Below the pieces are notes generated by a model. That model saw only the letters and a program-made list of their open reading frames with translations. It was not told the DNA's origin and did not search any database. Below, one piece after another: positions 32,103 through 40,217 of a stretch of DNA of 42,443 nt (the stretch's first letter is position 1; the number at the start of each line of letters is the position of its first letter). The position numbers were made by a program, and so were the translations under genes. The DNA is from Sphaerochaetaceae bacterium (GTDB lineage: Bacteria; Spirochaetota; Spirochaetia; Sphaerochaetales; Sphaerochaetaceae), in assembly GCA_024405015.1 (NCBI GenBank), contig JAKSPE010000015.1, positions 1 to 42,443 of the forward strand, written 5' to 3'.

Positions 32103-32510
32103 TTAGACGTGATGTCGGTGTCTTTCAATCAGACATATGAAAAATACACAAAAGAAACCCAAAAGGGAACCTGCTACGGAGCCGATTCCATCCGCAAAAA
32201 GGTCATACAGCTCAAAGGCTCGACCGAATGCAGGTTGGCAAAGCTCAATGGCATAGCCGACAACAAAGGAAAGCATTGCGGCACTCAGAAAAGCCAGGAT
32301 GTTCCTTTTGAAAAAACGTCGGCAAACCGGATAGCAAAAGGAAATGAAGAACAGAAATGACAGAGCCGTATACGCGATAAGGTGTGCGCCTTTGTCCGCA
32401 CCAACGACAAAATCCGGAATGGAGACATTGCGTTTGAGAGACAGCAGCACAATCGCGCCAAGGCAGAGAATGCTCAATACAGAACCGATGATCTTGATTA
32501 CCTTTGACAC
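32103..32510 (-). CDS. VanZ-like small membrane protein
   Basis: This 135-residue protein has four hydrophobic helices and the VanZ-like pattern ADKGAHLIAYTALSFL, then AIELCQPAFGRAFELYDLFA and DGIGSVAGSLLG. VanZ relatives affect glycopeptide resistance in enterococci, but most genomic members have no known role. The GTG at 32510 is preferred (GGGGG 4 bases upstream, start MSKVIKIIG in front of helix 1). An ATG at 32549 would add 13 charged residues and deepen the overlap with the radical SAM gene. It overlaps that gene by 13 bases. Confidence 0.75.
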   Translation of the reverse strand: MSKVIKIIGSVLSILCLGAIVLLSLKRNVSIPDFVVGADKGAHLIAYTALSFLFFISFCYPVCRRFFKRNILAFLSAAMLSFVVGYAIELCQPAFGRAFELYDLFADGIGSVAGSLLGFFCVFFICLIERHRHHV

Positions 32511-33514
32511 ATATCCCCCTGGACGCAGCCGCGTCTTTGCATTTCCCATTCCAGTTGCCTGAGAAATCTGTTCTTGTCCGGAAACAGTCTTGGACAGGCA
32601 AGCCTATGTGTTGGAGTTTCGCACATCAGTCTTTCTATGACAATATCAGAAGGGATTCTTCTAAGAATATAGATCACATTCTCAATGTGACGTGTCAGAC
32701 AAGGGGCTGTCACCTCGCCTTCAAGGTAGTCATCATACAGCTTCGTTCCTGCTGCAATGTTAAGGTTATGGATCTTCAGTGCCTGCGGATGCGCTTCACA
32801 GATGGCCAAAATGGTACGATCCAACTGCTCCTTCCCTTCCCCCGGAAAGCCTGTGAGAACATGCATACAAAGTTCAAGACCATGATCTTTCACAGCCTTC
32901 GCCGCTTTAAGGAAACATGCGACATCGTGGCCGCGATTCATATTTTTCAGAATGTCATCATCGCCACTCTGAAGGCCAAGCTCCACACAGACCTCCTTGC
33001 AGGATGCCTTGTAGGAGGCCAGAAGTGATAGCTTTCGGTCATCGATACAATCCGGTCGTGTGGAAACGATGAAGCCATCCCAATCACTGAGACCGACCAC
33101 ATAGTCATAGAGTTCCTTCAGCTTGTCATACGGAGCAAATGTATTGGAGAACGACTGCAGGTATGCAGCAAAATGCTGGGCCTTGTAGCGTCGTTTCAGA
33201 AATTCAAGGCCACGTTCTACCTGAAGTCCAATTGCCTGTTTATCAAAAGAGAATCGAAAATCATCAACAACAGATACCTCTTGGGCAATCTGGTCGATGG
33301 AATCCTCAAAGGCGCTGTCGTGTCGGTAGCGGCTTTCTGCCGTTCTGAGATAGGCAGCCCTTGCACCTTGGCTGTCACAGTAGACACAACCGGCCCCAGT
33401 GGGACTTTTGCATCTGTTTGGGCAGCTGAATCCGGCATCAACCCCTACCCGAAAAATCCGGTAGCCATATTTTGCAACGAGGCTGGATGAATAGGAGTTG
33501 TATGGGCAGGCCAT
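32498..33514 (-). CDS. Radical SAM protein, TIGR01212 (YhcC-like) family
   Basis: This 338-residue protein has an N-terminal cysteine cluster CPNRCKSPTGAGCVYC (C31, C43, C46 as the likely 4Fe-4S ligands, plus C35). A TIM-barrel radical SAM core follows (STRPDCIDD, VELGLQSGDDDILKNMNRGH, HVLTGFPGEG). The TIGR01212 family is widespread, but its reaction is unknown. The ATG at 33514 lies one base beyond the fmt stop. It sits in a cluster with def and fmt; a role in RNA or protein modification is plausible by context only. Confidence 0.85.
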   Translation of the reverse strand: MACPYNSYSSSLVAKYGYRIFRVGVDAGFSCPNRCKSPTGAGCVYCDSQGARAAYLRTAESRYRHDSAFEDSIDQIAQEVSVVDDFRFSFDKQAIGLQVERGLEFLKRRYKAQHFAAYLQSFSNTFAPYDKLKELYDYVVGLSDWDGFIVSTRPDCIDDRKLSLLASYKASCKEVCVELGLQSGDDDILKNMNRGHDVACFLKAAKAVKDHGLELCMHVLTGFPGEGKEQLDRTILAICEAHPQALKIHNLNIAAGTKLYDDYLEGEVTAPCLTRHIENVIYILRRIPSDIVIERLMCETPTHRLACPRLFPDKNRFLRQLEWEMQRRGCVQGDMCQR

Positions 33515-33515
33515 A

Positions 33516-34469
33516 TTATTCGAACCTTGCCTTGAGAATCCACTGGTTGCCATTCACAAAGCTCTTGTAGTCCATCTCCTTCTTGGATGGAAGTTGCAAG
33601 GCTGTGACCCAAAGGACTTTGTCGGAGCATGCGATTCCGATTCCCCGGTCTTTGCGGAAAGCCACCACAGTACCAGGCTCGATGCCGTCGCAGCTGCCGC
33701 TGGCGGAAAGCTCGTCAAAACCACCCCAGACCCCGGTGATGGCAATGTCCATGCCGTTGGCCTTTGCCCAGGCTTTTGGCCATGGATAGCAGGCACGAAT
33801 CTGACAATGCAGCTCACGTGCGGTCTTGGAGAAATCAAGGTTTCCATCTTCGCGGCCAATCATCTGGCAATAGGTAGCCTCCCCTTCCTGTGCATGGGAC
33901 TGGACCTTCTGGTCAATGATATCCCGAAGCAGACATGGAACGGATTGGGCCACAACTTCAGCGACCTTCTGTGTCAGAGCCTGTGTGCTCTCGCTTCCGG
34001 TCAGAGGGAAGTCGAAGGTGCCCCAGATGTCACCTTCGTCCATACCAAGGCCGATGTTCTGCAAACTAATGGTGCAGCTCTCCAGACCGCTATGAATTGT
34101 GCTCTGGATTGGAGATGGGCCGCGAAAGAGCGGAAGAGCGGAAGGATGGACATTGAATCGGCCATTTGGGAAAAGGTCCAGGAACATCGGTCCGAAGATC
34201 TTTCCGAACGCAAAGGAGATCAGCGTGTCAGCCCCGAGTTCACGGACAGCCTGACGTGCCGGTCCTTTGAGCGTGTCGAACTGAAGCACAGGAAGGCCCA
34301 GTTCAAGAGCCGTCTGCTTTACAGGACTTGGGACAAGTGCCTTGGAACGGCCGACGCTTCTGTCGCAATTGGTGAGAACCCCTACAACATGGAAGTCCTT
34401 GGCCAAGGCTCGCAAAAGAGGAACTGCTATCTCTGGTGTACCTGCAAACAGGATCTTAGGCTCTGTCAA
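33516..34469 (-). CDS. fmt: Methionyl-tRNA formyltransferase
   Basis: This 317-residue enzyme formylates initiator Met-tRNA using 10-formyl-tetrahydrofolate. The formyl-transfer site is in RFNVHPSALPLFRG (N106, H108), with D144 in GMDEGD, and a C-terminal OB-like tRNA-binding domain (about 205-317) follows. It uses a TTG start at 34469 overlapping the def TGA (TTGA), with AGAGG 9 bases upstream. Pairing with def, which removes the same formyl group, is the classic arrangement. Confidence 0.94.
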   Translation of the reverse strand: MTEPKILFAGTPEIAVPLLRALAKDFHVVGVLTNCDRSVGRSKALVPSPVKQTALELGLPVLQFDTLKGPARQAVRELGADTLISFAFGKIFGPMFLDLFPNGRFNVHPSALPLFRGPSPIQSTIHSGLESCTISLQNIGLGMDEGDIWGTFDFPLTGSESTQALTQKVAEVVAQSVPCLLRDIIDQKVQSHAQEGEATYCQMIGREDGNLDFSKTARELHCQIRACYPWPKAWAKANGMDIAITGVWGGFDELSASGSCDGIEPGTVVAFRKDRGIGIACSDKVLWVTALQLPSKKEMDYKSFVNGNQWILKARFE

Positions 34470-34975
34470 TTTCTCTTGCCTCTGCGCTGTCTGTTCTGGC
34501 GCTTGTTGTACTCGTGGACAACCTTCTCACGGTCTCTGTCATTGAGATGGTCAATGAACAGGACACCGTCAAGGTGATCATTCTCGTGCTGGATGACTCT
34601 TGCCATAAGGCCACTGGCCTTGAGGGTGAACTCCTCACCATTTGCCTTCTGGGCCTTGATGATGACCTTGGATGGGCGTTCCACATCGTGGTAGACACCT
34701 GGCAGACTGAGACAACCTTCCTCGTACGGGTTGGTTTCTACGGAGGTACCTGTGATTTCAGGGTTGATGAACTCCCGCTGTGTGCCATCTGGCAGGGAGA
34801 CAATGAAGAATCTCTGGTTCACGCCAATCTGTGGTGCGGCAAGACCGATTCCATCAGCCTCTTCAAGAGTCTCATACATCGCATCCAGAAGAATACGAAG
34901 AGCATCGTCAAACTTGGTTACCTTTGTGCATTTCTCACGAAGGACTTCTTCACCTAACTTACAAATATCAAGCAT
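34466..34975 (-). CDS. def: Peptide deformylase
   Basis: This 169-residue metalloenzyme removes the N-formyl group from nascent proteins. The three PDF motifs are intact: GIGLAAPQ (43-50), EGCLSLP with the metal cysteine (about 86-92) and QHENDHLDG with the two metal histidines (about 127-135). A basic tail (NKRQNRQRRGKRN) follows. There is no ribosome-binding site before the ATG at 34975, and a TATAAT ends only 8 bases upstream, so a leaderless transcript is likely. It overlaps fmt by 4 bases. Confidence 0.96.
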   Translation of the reverse strand: MLDICKLGEEVLREKCTKVTKFDDALRILLDAMYETLEEADGIGLAAPQIGVNQRFFIVSLPDGTQREFINPEITGTSVETNPYEEGCLSLPGVYHDVERPSKVIIKAQKANGEEFTLKASGLMARVIQHENDHLDGVLFIDHLNDRDREKVVHEYNKRQNRQRRGKRN

Positions 34976-34983
34976 AATTGAAT

Positions 34984-35010
34984 ATTATACAAATGAGAGC
35001 AACTTTTCAA
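34984..35010 (-). promoter_or_regulatory. Promoter for a leaderless def transcript
   Basis: In the 37-base gap after priA, TTGAAA (35005-35010) is followed at 15 bases by a perfect TATAAT (34984-34989) on the minus strand. The start point would fall at 34976-34979, within about 4 bases of the def ATG, where no Shine-Dalgarno site exists. The short spacer weakens the case slightly. Confidence 0.6.
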
Positions 35011-35012
35011 TG

Positions 35013-36971
35013 TCACAGAAGGTCCACAGGATCCACATCAATCTCCATGACGACGTTGTACGGTACCTTGATTTCCGAGACGACCTTGTTCAGTCCGTTG
35101 AGCATGTCACTTGGACGGTTGGAGCGCAAAAGGACCTGATAGCGATAGTATTCGCGAATCTTCTCAATCGGGCACTCGTTGGAACCGTAGACCTGGGTGT
35201 TCTTGAGAACAGCCCGAAGCCGTGTGGCAAGCTCATCGGCAAACAGCTTTGCATTGGATGCTTTCTTTGCCCGCACAACGATGTTCACCATTCTTGAGAA
35301 CGGTGGGAACTGGGTGTCCTTTCGGATGGCAAGCTCCTGGTCAAAGAATGCCTCAACCTCTCCCTTGGCGGCAAAGGTGATGGCAGGATTGTCCTTGATG
35401 CGCGTCTGGACAATGACCTGTCCGTTGGAGTCGGCTCTGCCAGAGCGTCCCGAGACCTGGACAAGCAGGTCAAAGGTCCTCTCCTCGGCTCGGAAATCCG
35501 GAATCAGAAGACCGCTGTCAGCCATGACGATTCCGACCAACTGCACATTCGGAAAGTTCAAGCCTTTGGCGACCATCTGGGTTCCAAGGAGAATCTGGAT
35601 CTCACCGGCGCGGAACTGGTCAAGCGTCTTCTGGATGGTACTTCGGTCCTTGGACACCGTGTCGGTATCCAGTCTTGCCACCTGGTACTGCGGGAAAAGT
35701 CTCTGCAGCTCAAGTTCCACCTGCTCGGTTCCGAAACCGGAATACATGACATCCATGGAGCCGCAGCTCGGGCACACCGTAATCGGTTTCTGCTTGTGGC
35801 CACAGTAGTGGCACTGCAAAATATTATGGCGCTTGTGGAAGGTCATTGCCACGTCACAATGCGGGCACTTGAGTTCATAGCCGCAACTTCTGCAGTGGAA
35901 GAAATAACTGAAACCTCTGCGGTTCAGAAACAGAATCACCTGCTTTCCGTTTGCAAGGGTTCTGAGCATCTGCTCCTGTAGCAGCTGGCTGAACATACCG
36001 CTTTCCTGTGTCATGTCCGCAATCTGCACCGTTGGCATCGCACCACCGCCGACACGTTTTGTCAGGTTGATACGAACCATCTTGGAAGGGTCCTTCATAA
36101 GCTGCCATGCTTCAAGACTTGGCGTTGCACTTCCCATGAGAAGCTTTCCATTGCAGTCCGCAAGGCGCTTCTGGGCAACCTGTCTGGCATGATAGCGAGG
36201 GTCGTTTCCACTCTTGTAGGAATTCTCATGCTCCTCATCGATGATGATCATCTTGAGGTTGGAAAACGGTGCGAACACAGCACTGCGTGCACCGATGACA
36301 AGGTTCACTTCACCCCGCTTGATGCGTCTCCACTGCGCGATTCTCTGGGAATCGGTAAGGCCCGAGTGCAAAATGGCAACGTTATTCTGAAATCGCTTGA
36401 GCACCTGCAGTGCAAGCTGATGCGTCAGGGTGATTTCCGGCACAAGATAGATCACCTGTCCACCCTGGGCGATGACCTTTTCAGCGCAGCGTAGAAACAC
36501 CTCGGTCTTTCCCGATCCTGTGACACCGAAAATGTAGAACATCTTGGCATCGGACTCCGTGACGGTACGCACCGCATGCTCCTGTTCGTCGGACAATGTC
36601 ACATCAGGACGTGGGATTGCTTCGTCGGCATCAAGGCCTCCAAAGCTTGTGTCTTTACGTCCACCAGGGATCATGGTGTCGATGATTTCCCCTCGACTTG
36701 AGAAGTAGAACTTCTCCATCCATAGGGCAAGATCATAGTCCTTGCGGTCAAACAGAGGTTCCTTATCAATGGCTCGAGTAATGCCTTTGATCTCAAATTC
36801 CGTCGATGGAGGACTTTCCAGAACATCAATCACATAGCCCTGCAGGTTTCTCGCACCAAACGGAACCATAACTCGGATTCCCGGAACCACGGTCATGGCA
36901 TCGGAATCAAAGCTGTAGGTGAACTCCGTCTTCAGAGGAACTGGAACTGCAATCTGGGCATATTTGAGCAT
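35013..36971 (-). CDS. priA: Primosomal protein N' (PriA helicase)
   Basis: This 652-residue 3'-5' DNA helicase restarts stalled replication forks. An N-terminal 3'-DNA-binding domain (about 1-100) is followed by helicase lobe 1 with Walker A GVTGSGKT at 149-156 and DEEH at 245-248. Next are the zinc-binding insertion with four CxxC pairs (about 362-405; CRSCGYELKCPHC to CPSCGS) and lobe 2 with the GRSGRAD arginine finger region. It is shorter than E. coli PriA (732) but has all domains. The start at 36971 overlaps the glycosylase stop by one base. Confidence 0.96.
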   Translation of the reverse strand: MLKYAQIAVPVPLKTEFTYSFDSDAMTVVPGIRVMVPFGARNLQGYVIDVLESPPSTEFEIKGITRAIDKEPLFDRKDYDLALWMEKFYFSSRGEIIDTMIPGGRKDTSFGGLDADEAIPRPDVTLSDEQEHAVRTVTESDAKMFYIFGVTGSGKTEVFLRCAEKVIAQGGQVIYLVPEITLTHQLALQVLKRFQNNVAILHSGLTDSQRIAQWRRIKRGEVNLVIGARSAVFAPFSNLKMIIIDEEHENSYKSGNDPRYHARQVAQKRLADCNGKLLMGSATPSLEAWQLMKDPSKMVRINLTKRVGGGAMPTVQIADMTQESGMFSQLLQEQMLRTLANGKQVILFLNRRGFSYFFHCRSCGYELKCPHCDVAMTFHKRHNILQCHYCGHKQKPITVCPSCGSMDVMYSGFGTEQVELELQRLFPQYQVARLDTDTVSKDRSTIQKTLDQFRAGEIQILLGTQMVAKGLNFPNVQLVGIVMADSGLLIPDFRAEERTFDLLVQVSGRSGRADSNGQVIVQTRIKDNPAITFAAKGEVEAFFDQELAIRKDTQFPPFSRMVNIVVRAKKASNAKLFADELATRLRAVLKNTQVYGSNECPIEKIREYYRYQVLLRSNRPSDMLNGLNKVVSEIKVPYNVVMEIDVDPVDLL

Positions 36972-37795
36972 CAGGCACGACCACCTGTTTCAAGACCAAG
37001 ATATCGGGCAAGTTTCTTCAAATCATCCCAAACCGGGCGCTTGAGGGAAAAATCCCTGAGAACGGCAGCCGGGTGATAGGTACACATTAGAGGAATGCCT
37101 TCGTAGAAGAAGAACTTACCACGCAGTGAACCCATAGTGGCATCGTCCTTACCGGTCATGAGTGTCGAGGCAGGTTTGCCAAGACACAAGATGGCCTGCG
37201 GCTGGATCAGCTCAATCTGCTGCTTCAGAAAGGCAAAGCAGGCGCTCTTCTCTTCTGGAAGAGGGTCACGGTTCTGAGGCGGTCTGCACTTGACGGTGTT
37301 TGTGATATAGACATTTGTCTCGCGGCTGAGGGAAATGGCGGCAAGCCACTTGTCCAGAAACTGGCCGGCCTTCCCGACAAACGGAAGTCCCATGTTGTCC
37401 TCGGTCTCACCAGGGCCTTCGCCAATGACCATGACAATTGGCCTGTGGTTGCATCCGGTTCCGAACACGACGTTCTTTCGGGTTTTACACAGCTGGCAGC
37501 GACTGCAGTCCATGGCATCGGAGCACAGGGCCTGGAAGGACATGTGAAGTCTCTCGTCGTCCTGCGGCTTTGCAAAAGATCGCGTTTCTGCAGCAGGGGC
37601 CTCGACCGCCTTGGCCACAGGCTCCACAATCAGTTTGGCTGCCGTTGCATGAAAGTCACGGACCTCCCGGTCCTTTTCCGAGAAATCCTGTCGGAGGACA
37701 TCCAGAAAGGAGTCCATGAGAGCATCGGTGCGACCAAGTGCATTGGCCAGCGCCTCACGCTTTTGCTGTACTGTCTCCTTTTCAGTGTTTTCCAT
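36971..37795 (-). CDS. Family-4 uracil-DNA glycosylase with iron-sulfur cluster
   Basis: This 274-residue enzyme removes uracil from DNA. An N-terminal extension of about 85 residues without known fold precedes the catalytic domain. Cluster cysteines are C100, C103, C170 and C186; the water-activating motif GEGPGETED is at 125-133, PFVGKAG at 139-145, and the second active-site loop HPAAVLR at 241-247. Type-4 enzymes are typical of thermophiles and many anaerobes. The ATG at 37795 has GAGG 6 bases upstream and overlaps the end of truA by 14 bases. Confidence 0.92.
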   Translation of the reverse strand: MENTEKETVQQKREALANALGRTDALMDSFLDVLRQDFSEKDREVRDFHATAAKLIVEPVAKAVEAPAAETRSFAKPQDDERLHMSFQALCSDAMDCSRCQLCKTRKNVVFGTGCNHRPIVMVIGEGPGETEDNMGLPFVGKAGQFLDKWLAAISLSRETNVYITNTVKCRPPQNRDPLPEEKSACFAFLKQQIELIQPQAILCLGKPASTLMTGKDDATMGSLRGKFFFYEGIPLMCTYHPAAVLRDFSLKRPVWDDLKKLARYLGLETGGRA

Positions 37796-38633
37796 ACTTG
37801 TCCTCAAACCACTGGTATTCATCAGGGTCATAGCTCACACGCCAAAGGTACAGACCATCGGATGGTGCGGTCTTGCCGGCACGACTTCGGTCCTTTGCCT
37901 CAAGTGCTGCCAAAAAGGCCTCACATGGCATGTTCTTGTGTCCCATCTCCAGCATGGTTCCAACCAGTGAGCGAACCATGTGATACAGAAATGCGTTTCC
38001 GCAGATTCGAAAGCAGAGAAGCTTCTCACCATACATGGATGTGGTCCAGAAGAACTCTGCCTCATAAAGGTCTCGCACCTTGCTTGGGCAGATATCCCTT
38101 GCAGAGGCGAATGTTGTAAAATCATGTGTTCCGACAAGAACCTTCGCATAGCTGTTGAGAAGATCGATGTCAGGAAATGATCGAAGCGGTGTCACAAGCC
38201 CTTCGGTGAAGCTGTCGTGACCAGCCGAGCATTTGCAGAAATAGCGGTACTCCCTTGCCATGGCACTGTAGCGTGCATGGAAGGTCGGCTCCACATCCCA
38301 GCTTCTCTTGATTCTGACACTTGTCGGCAAAAAGGCGTTCAAGCCTGCGCAAAACGCCCTGACCGGGATGTCGCACCAGTCGAACTCCGCATGGGCAACC
38401 TGGCCAAAGCCATGCACACCACTGTCGGTTCTTCCGCTTCCGACAATCTCGACGTTTCGGTCTCCGACAAGCCTTGTGACAGCATCCTTCAGAGTCTCCT
38501 GCACGGACATGGCATTCTCCTGGCTCTGCCAGCCGAAGAACTGCCGTCCGTCGTAGCTGACCTCAAGGGCGACACGACGTCTACCCTCTGGGGCTGCAAA
38601 CTCCGTCGGACGCTTCCAGTCAGCTCTTGACAT
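37782..38633 (-). CDS. truA: tRNA pseudouridine synthase A
   Basis: This 283-residue enzyme makes pseudouridine at positions 38-40 of the tRNA anticodon stem-loop. The catalytic aspartate is D70 in GSGRTDSGVHGFGQ, with family motifs RIKRSWDVEPTFHAR, REYRY and FLYHMVRSLVGTM. It overlaps acpS by 14 bases and the glycosylase by 14. AGGA lies 7 bases before the ATG at 38633. Confidence 0.96.
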   Translation of the reverse strand: MSRADWKRPTEFAAPEGRRRVALEVSYDGRQFFGWQSQENAMSVQETLKDAVTRLVGDRNVEIVGSGRTDSGVHGFGQVAHAEFDWCDIPVRAFCAGLNAFLPTSVRIKRSWDVEPTFHARYSAMAREYRYFCKCSAGHDSFTEGLVTPLRSFPDIDLLNSYAKVLVGTHDFTTFASARDICPSKVRDLYEAEFFWTTSMYGEKLLCFRICGNAFLYHMVRSLVGTMLEMGHKNMPCEAFLAALEAKDRSRAGKTAPSDGLYLWRVSYDPDEYQWFEDKYGKH

Positions 38634-39015
38634 TGGTGTTTCCTATGGACTCAAGAGTCACCATGGCAATGGCAAGAGGCATCTCATGGGTAATGGAAAG
38701 GTGAACAACCGCTCTAGGGGCATTGTCCAATGTCTTTCCGCAAAGAACCACATAAGGTCTTCCGTCAGACTCCTTCTGGGTGTAGATCTCGTTTGGATTC
38801 ACGATATCGCAAAATCCGGTTCCACGAGCCTTGGCATAGGCTTCCTTGACGGCAAAGCGAGATGCCAGAAACTGTGCACGAATATCCTCGTGAGCACCTT
38901 CCAGAGCATTGTACTCCTCCAGTTCCTTCGGGTTGTAGATCTTCTCAAGGACTCTACCCTGAAGTTTCTTGGCTCTTTCAATTGATACAGCGTCTATGCC
39001 GGTTCCCAGAATCAC
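38620..39015 (-). CDS. acpS: Holo-[acyl-carrier-protein] synthase
   Basis: This 131-residue enzyme attaches 4'-phosphopantetheine from CoA to acyl carrier protein for fatty acid synthesis. The magnesium and CoA residues are D8 in GTGIDAVSIER and E58 in RFAVKEAYAKA. It starts with GTG at 39015, overlapping the YbbR-gene TGA (GTGA), with AGGAG 7 bases upstream. Length is normal for a trimeric AcpS. Confidence 0.95.
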   Translation of the reverse strand: MILGTGIDAVSIERAKKLQGRVLEKIYNPKELEEYNALEGAHEDIRAQFLASRFAVKEAYAKARGTGFCDIVNPNEIYTQKESDGRPYVVLCGKTLDNAPRAVVHLSITHEMPLAIAMVTLESIGNTNVKS

Positions 39016-39422
39016 TGTGCGTCTCCTGTCTTCGAGAAATAGACCTTCACCTGTGAAGGTTTTGTATAAATGGATATGTTCTTCATATCCACGTAGCTGG
39101 AAAGTTCTGAGGTATCAATCTGCACGGTGGCGTAGTTGACACCCTCACGCTCAACGGTTGAAAAATCAACGGTAAGGCTGATCTTTGAAGCATCGATCAT
39201 GTAGATCTGGTCTTCTGTTCCCATAATGACCAGGTCAATGCTCTGTGGCAGATTGCTCTCAGCCTTGTAGCCGTTTGGCATCTCCATCTCATATGGAAGA
39301 GCCAGGGTTCTCTTCTCCTGAACGGAATAGAGAAGCACCACATAGGCAAAGATGGCGAGCAGGAAGCAGATGATCTTCACCTGCCAGTTGTAGAATACCT
39401 TCTGGAGAAACTTACTTTTCAT
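39012..39422 (-). CDS. Short YbbR/CdaR-like membrane-anchored protein
   Basis: This 136-residue protein has an N-terminal membrane anchor (WQVKIICFLLAIFAYVVLLYSV, about 13-34) and one extracytoplasmic YbbR-like beta domain (about 38-130). CdaR proteins of Firmicutes have three or four such domains and regulate the diadenylate cyclase CdaA, so this is a minimal version. The ATG at 39422 overlaps the end of cdaA by 11 bases, with GGAGG upstream. Neighbouring cdaA supports a role in controlling c-di-AMP synthesis. Confidence 0.8.
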   Translation of the reverse strand: MKSKFLQKVFYNWQVKIICFLLAIFAYVVLLYSVQEKRTLALPYEMEMPNGYKAESNLPQSIDLVIMGTEDQIYMIDASKISLTVDFSTVEREGVNYATVQIDTSELSSYVDMKNISIYTKPSQVKVYFSKTGDAQ

Positions 39423-40215
39423 CGCTCTTGCCCTCCTCGTTTGCACCTGGCTGGATATCCAGATAGTTGAACAGTGAAAGCAGCATGCTCTTGATTTCGT
39501 CATGGGAAAGGTCGTAATAGAGGTTTCCGTTACAGGCCAGTGAAATGGCACCGGTCTCCTCAGAGACGACGATGATTGCGGCATCGGATTCCTCTGCCAT
39601 ACCCAGAGCAGCTCGGTGTCTGGTTCCGAAGGATGCGCGGATGTCGGTCTGTCCGGAAAGAGGCAGATAGCATCCGGCAGCGATGATCTTTGGTCCCTGG
39701 ATGATCATGGCACCGTCATGAAGCGGTGTGTCATGGTCAAAGACCGTGACGATCAGTGCGCTTGAGATGTCGGCGTTCATCTTGGTTCCGCTGTCGATGA
39801 TGTTCTTCAGCGCAAGCTTTCTTGGGAAAACGATCAGAGCTCCACGCTTTGACTGCACCAGACGCTGACAGGCATTGAGGATGGTGTCAATCTGGTCAGA
39901 GGAGGTCTGAGATCCACCGATGCGGAAGAATCTGTTTCTTCGGCTGACACCAGGGGTGAAGGTTCTTCGAAGCTCTGGCTGATACAGAACGGCGAGGTAA
40001 ACCACGCCAGGAACGGCACAGAGTCTGAGAAGCTGTTCCAAAATGGTCAGTCCTGCAAGCTTACAGATGAAGTATGCAAAGACATAGATCAGGATGGACC
40101 TGATCAGCTGCGTTGCCCTGTTCTGGGCAAGTGCCATGTAAATGTTGTAGAAGAAGACCGCAAGCAGAATCACCTGCACTGCGGCCCTTACCCAATCCAA
40201 AACGGATATCGGCAT
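39412..40215 (-). CDS. cdaA: Membrane diadenylate cyclase CdaA
   Basis: This 267-residue protein makes c-di-AMP from two ATP. Three N-terminal membrane helices (about 8-30, 36-55 and 60-76) precede the DAC domain. The catalytic motifs DGA at 167-169 (LHDGAM) and RHR at 199-201 (FGTRHRAALG) are intact. The second messenger usually controls potassium, osmolytes and the cell wall. GGAGG lies 7 bases before the ATG at 40215. It sits 2 bases after the glpK stop and overlaps the YbbR gene, as cdaA-cdaR pairs do. Confidence 0.93.
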   Translation of the reverse strand: MPISVLDWVRAAVQVILLAVFFYNIYMALAQNRATQLIRSILIYVFAYFICKLAGLTILEQLLRLCAVPGVVYLAVLYQPELRRTFTPGVSRRNRFFRIGGSQTSSDQIDTILNACQRLVQSKRGALIVFPRKLALKNIIDSGTKMNADISSALIVTVFDHDTPLHDGAMIIQGPKIIAAGCYLPLSGQTDIRASFGTRHRAALGMAEESDAAIIVVSEETGAISLACNGNLYYDLSHDEIKSMLLSLFNYLDIQPGANEEGKSDEK

Positions 40216-40217
40216 GA

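Noticed and set aside
39423..39584. A 54-residue N-terminal extension of the YbbR protein
   Set aside because: It is antiparallel in character to no family, lies wholly inside cdaA in another frame, and the ATG at 39422 has a good ribosome site and leads straight into the membrane anchor.
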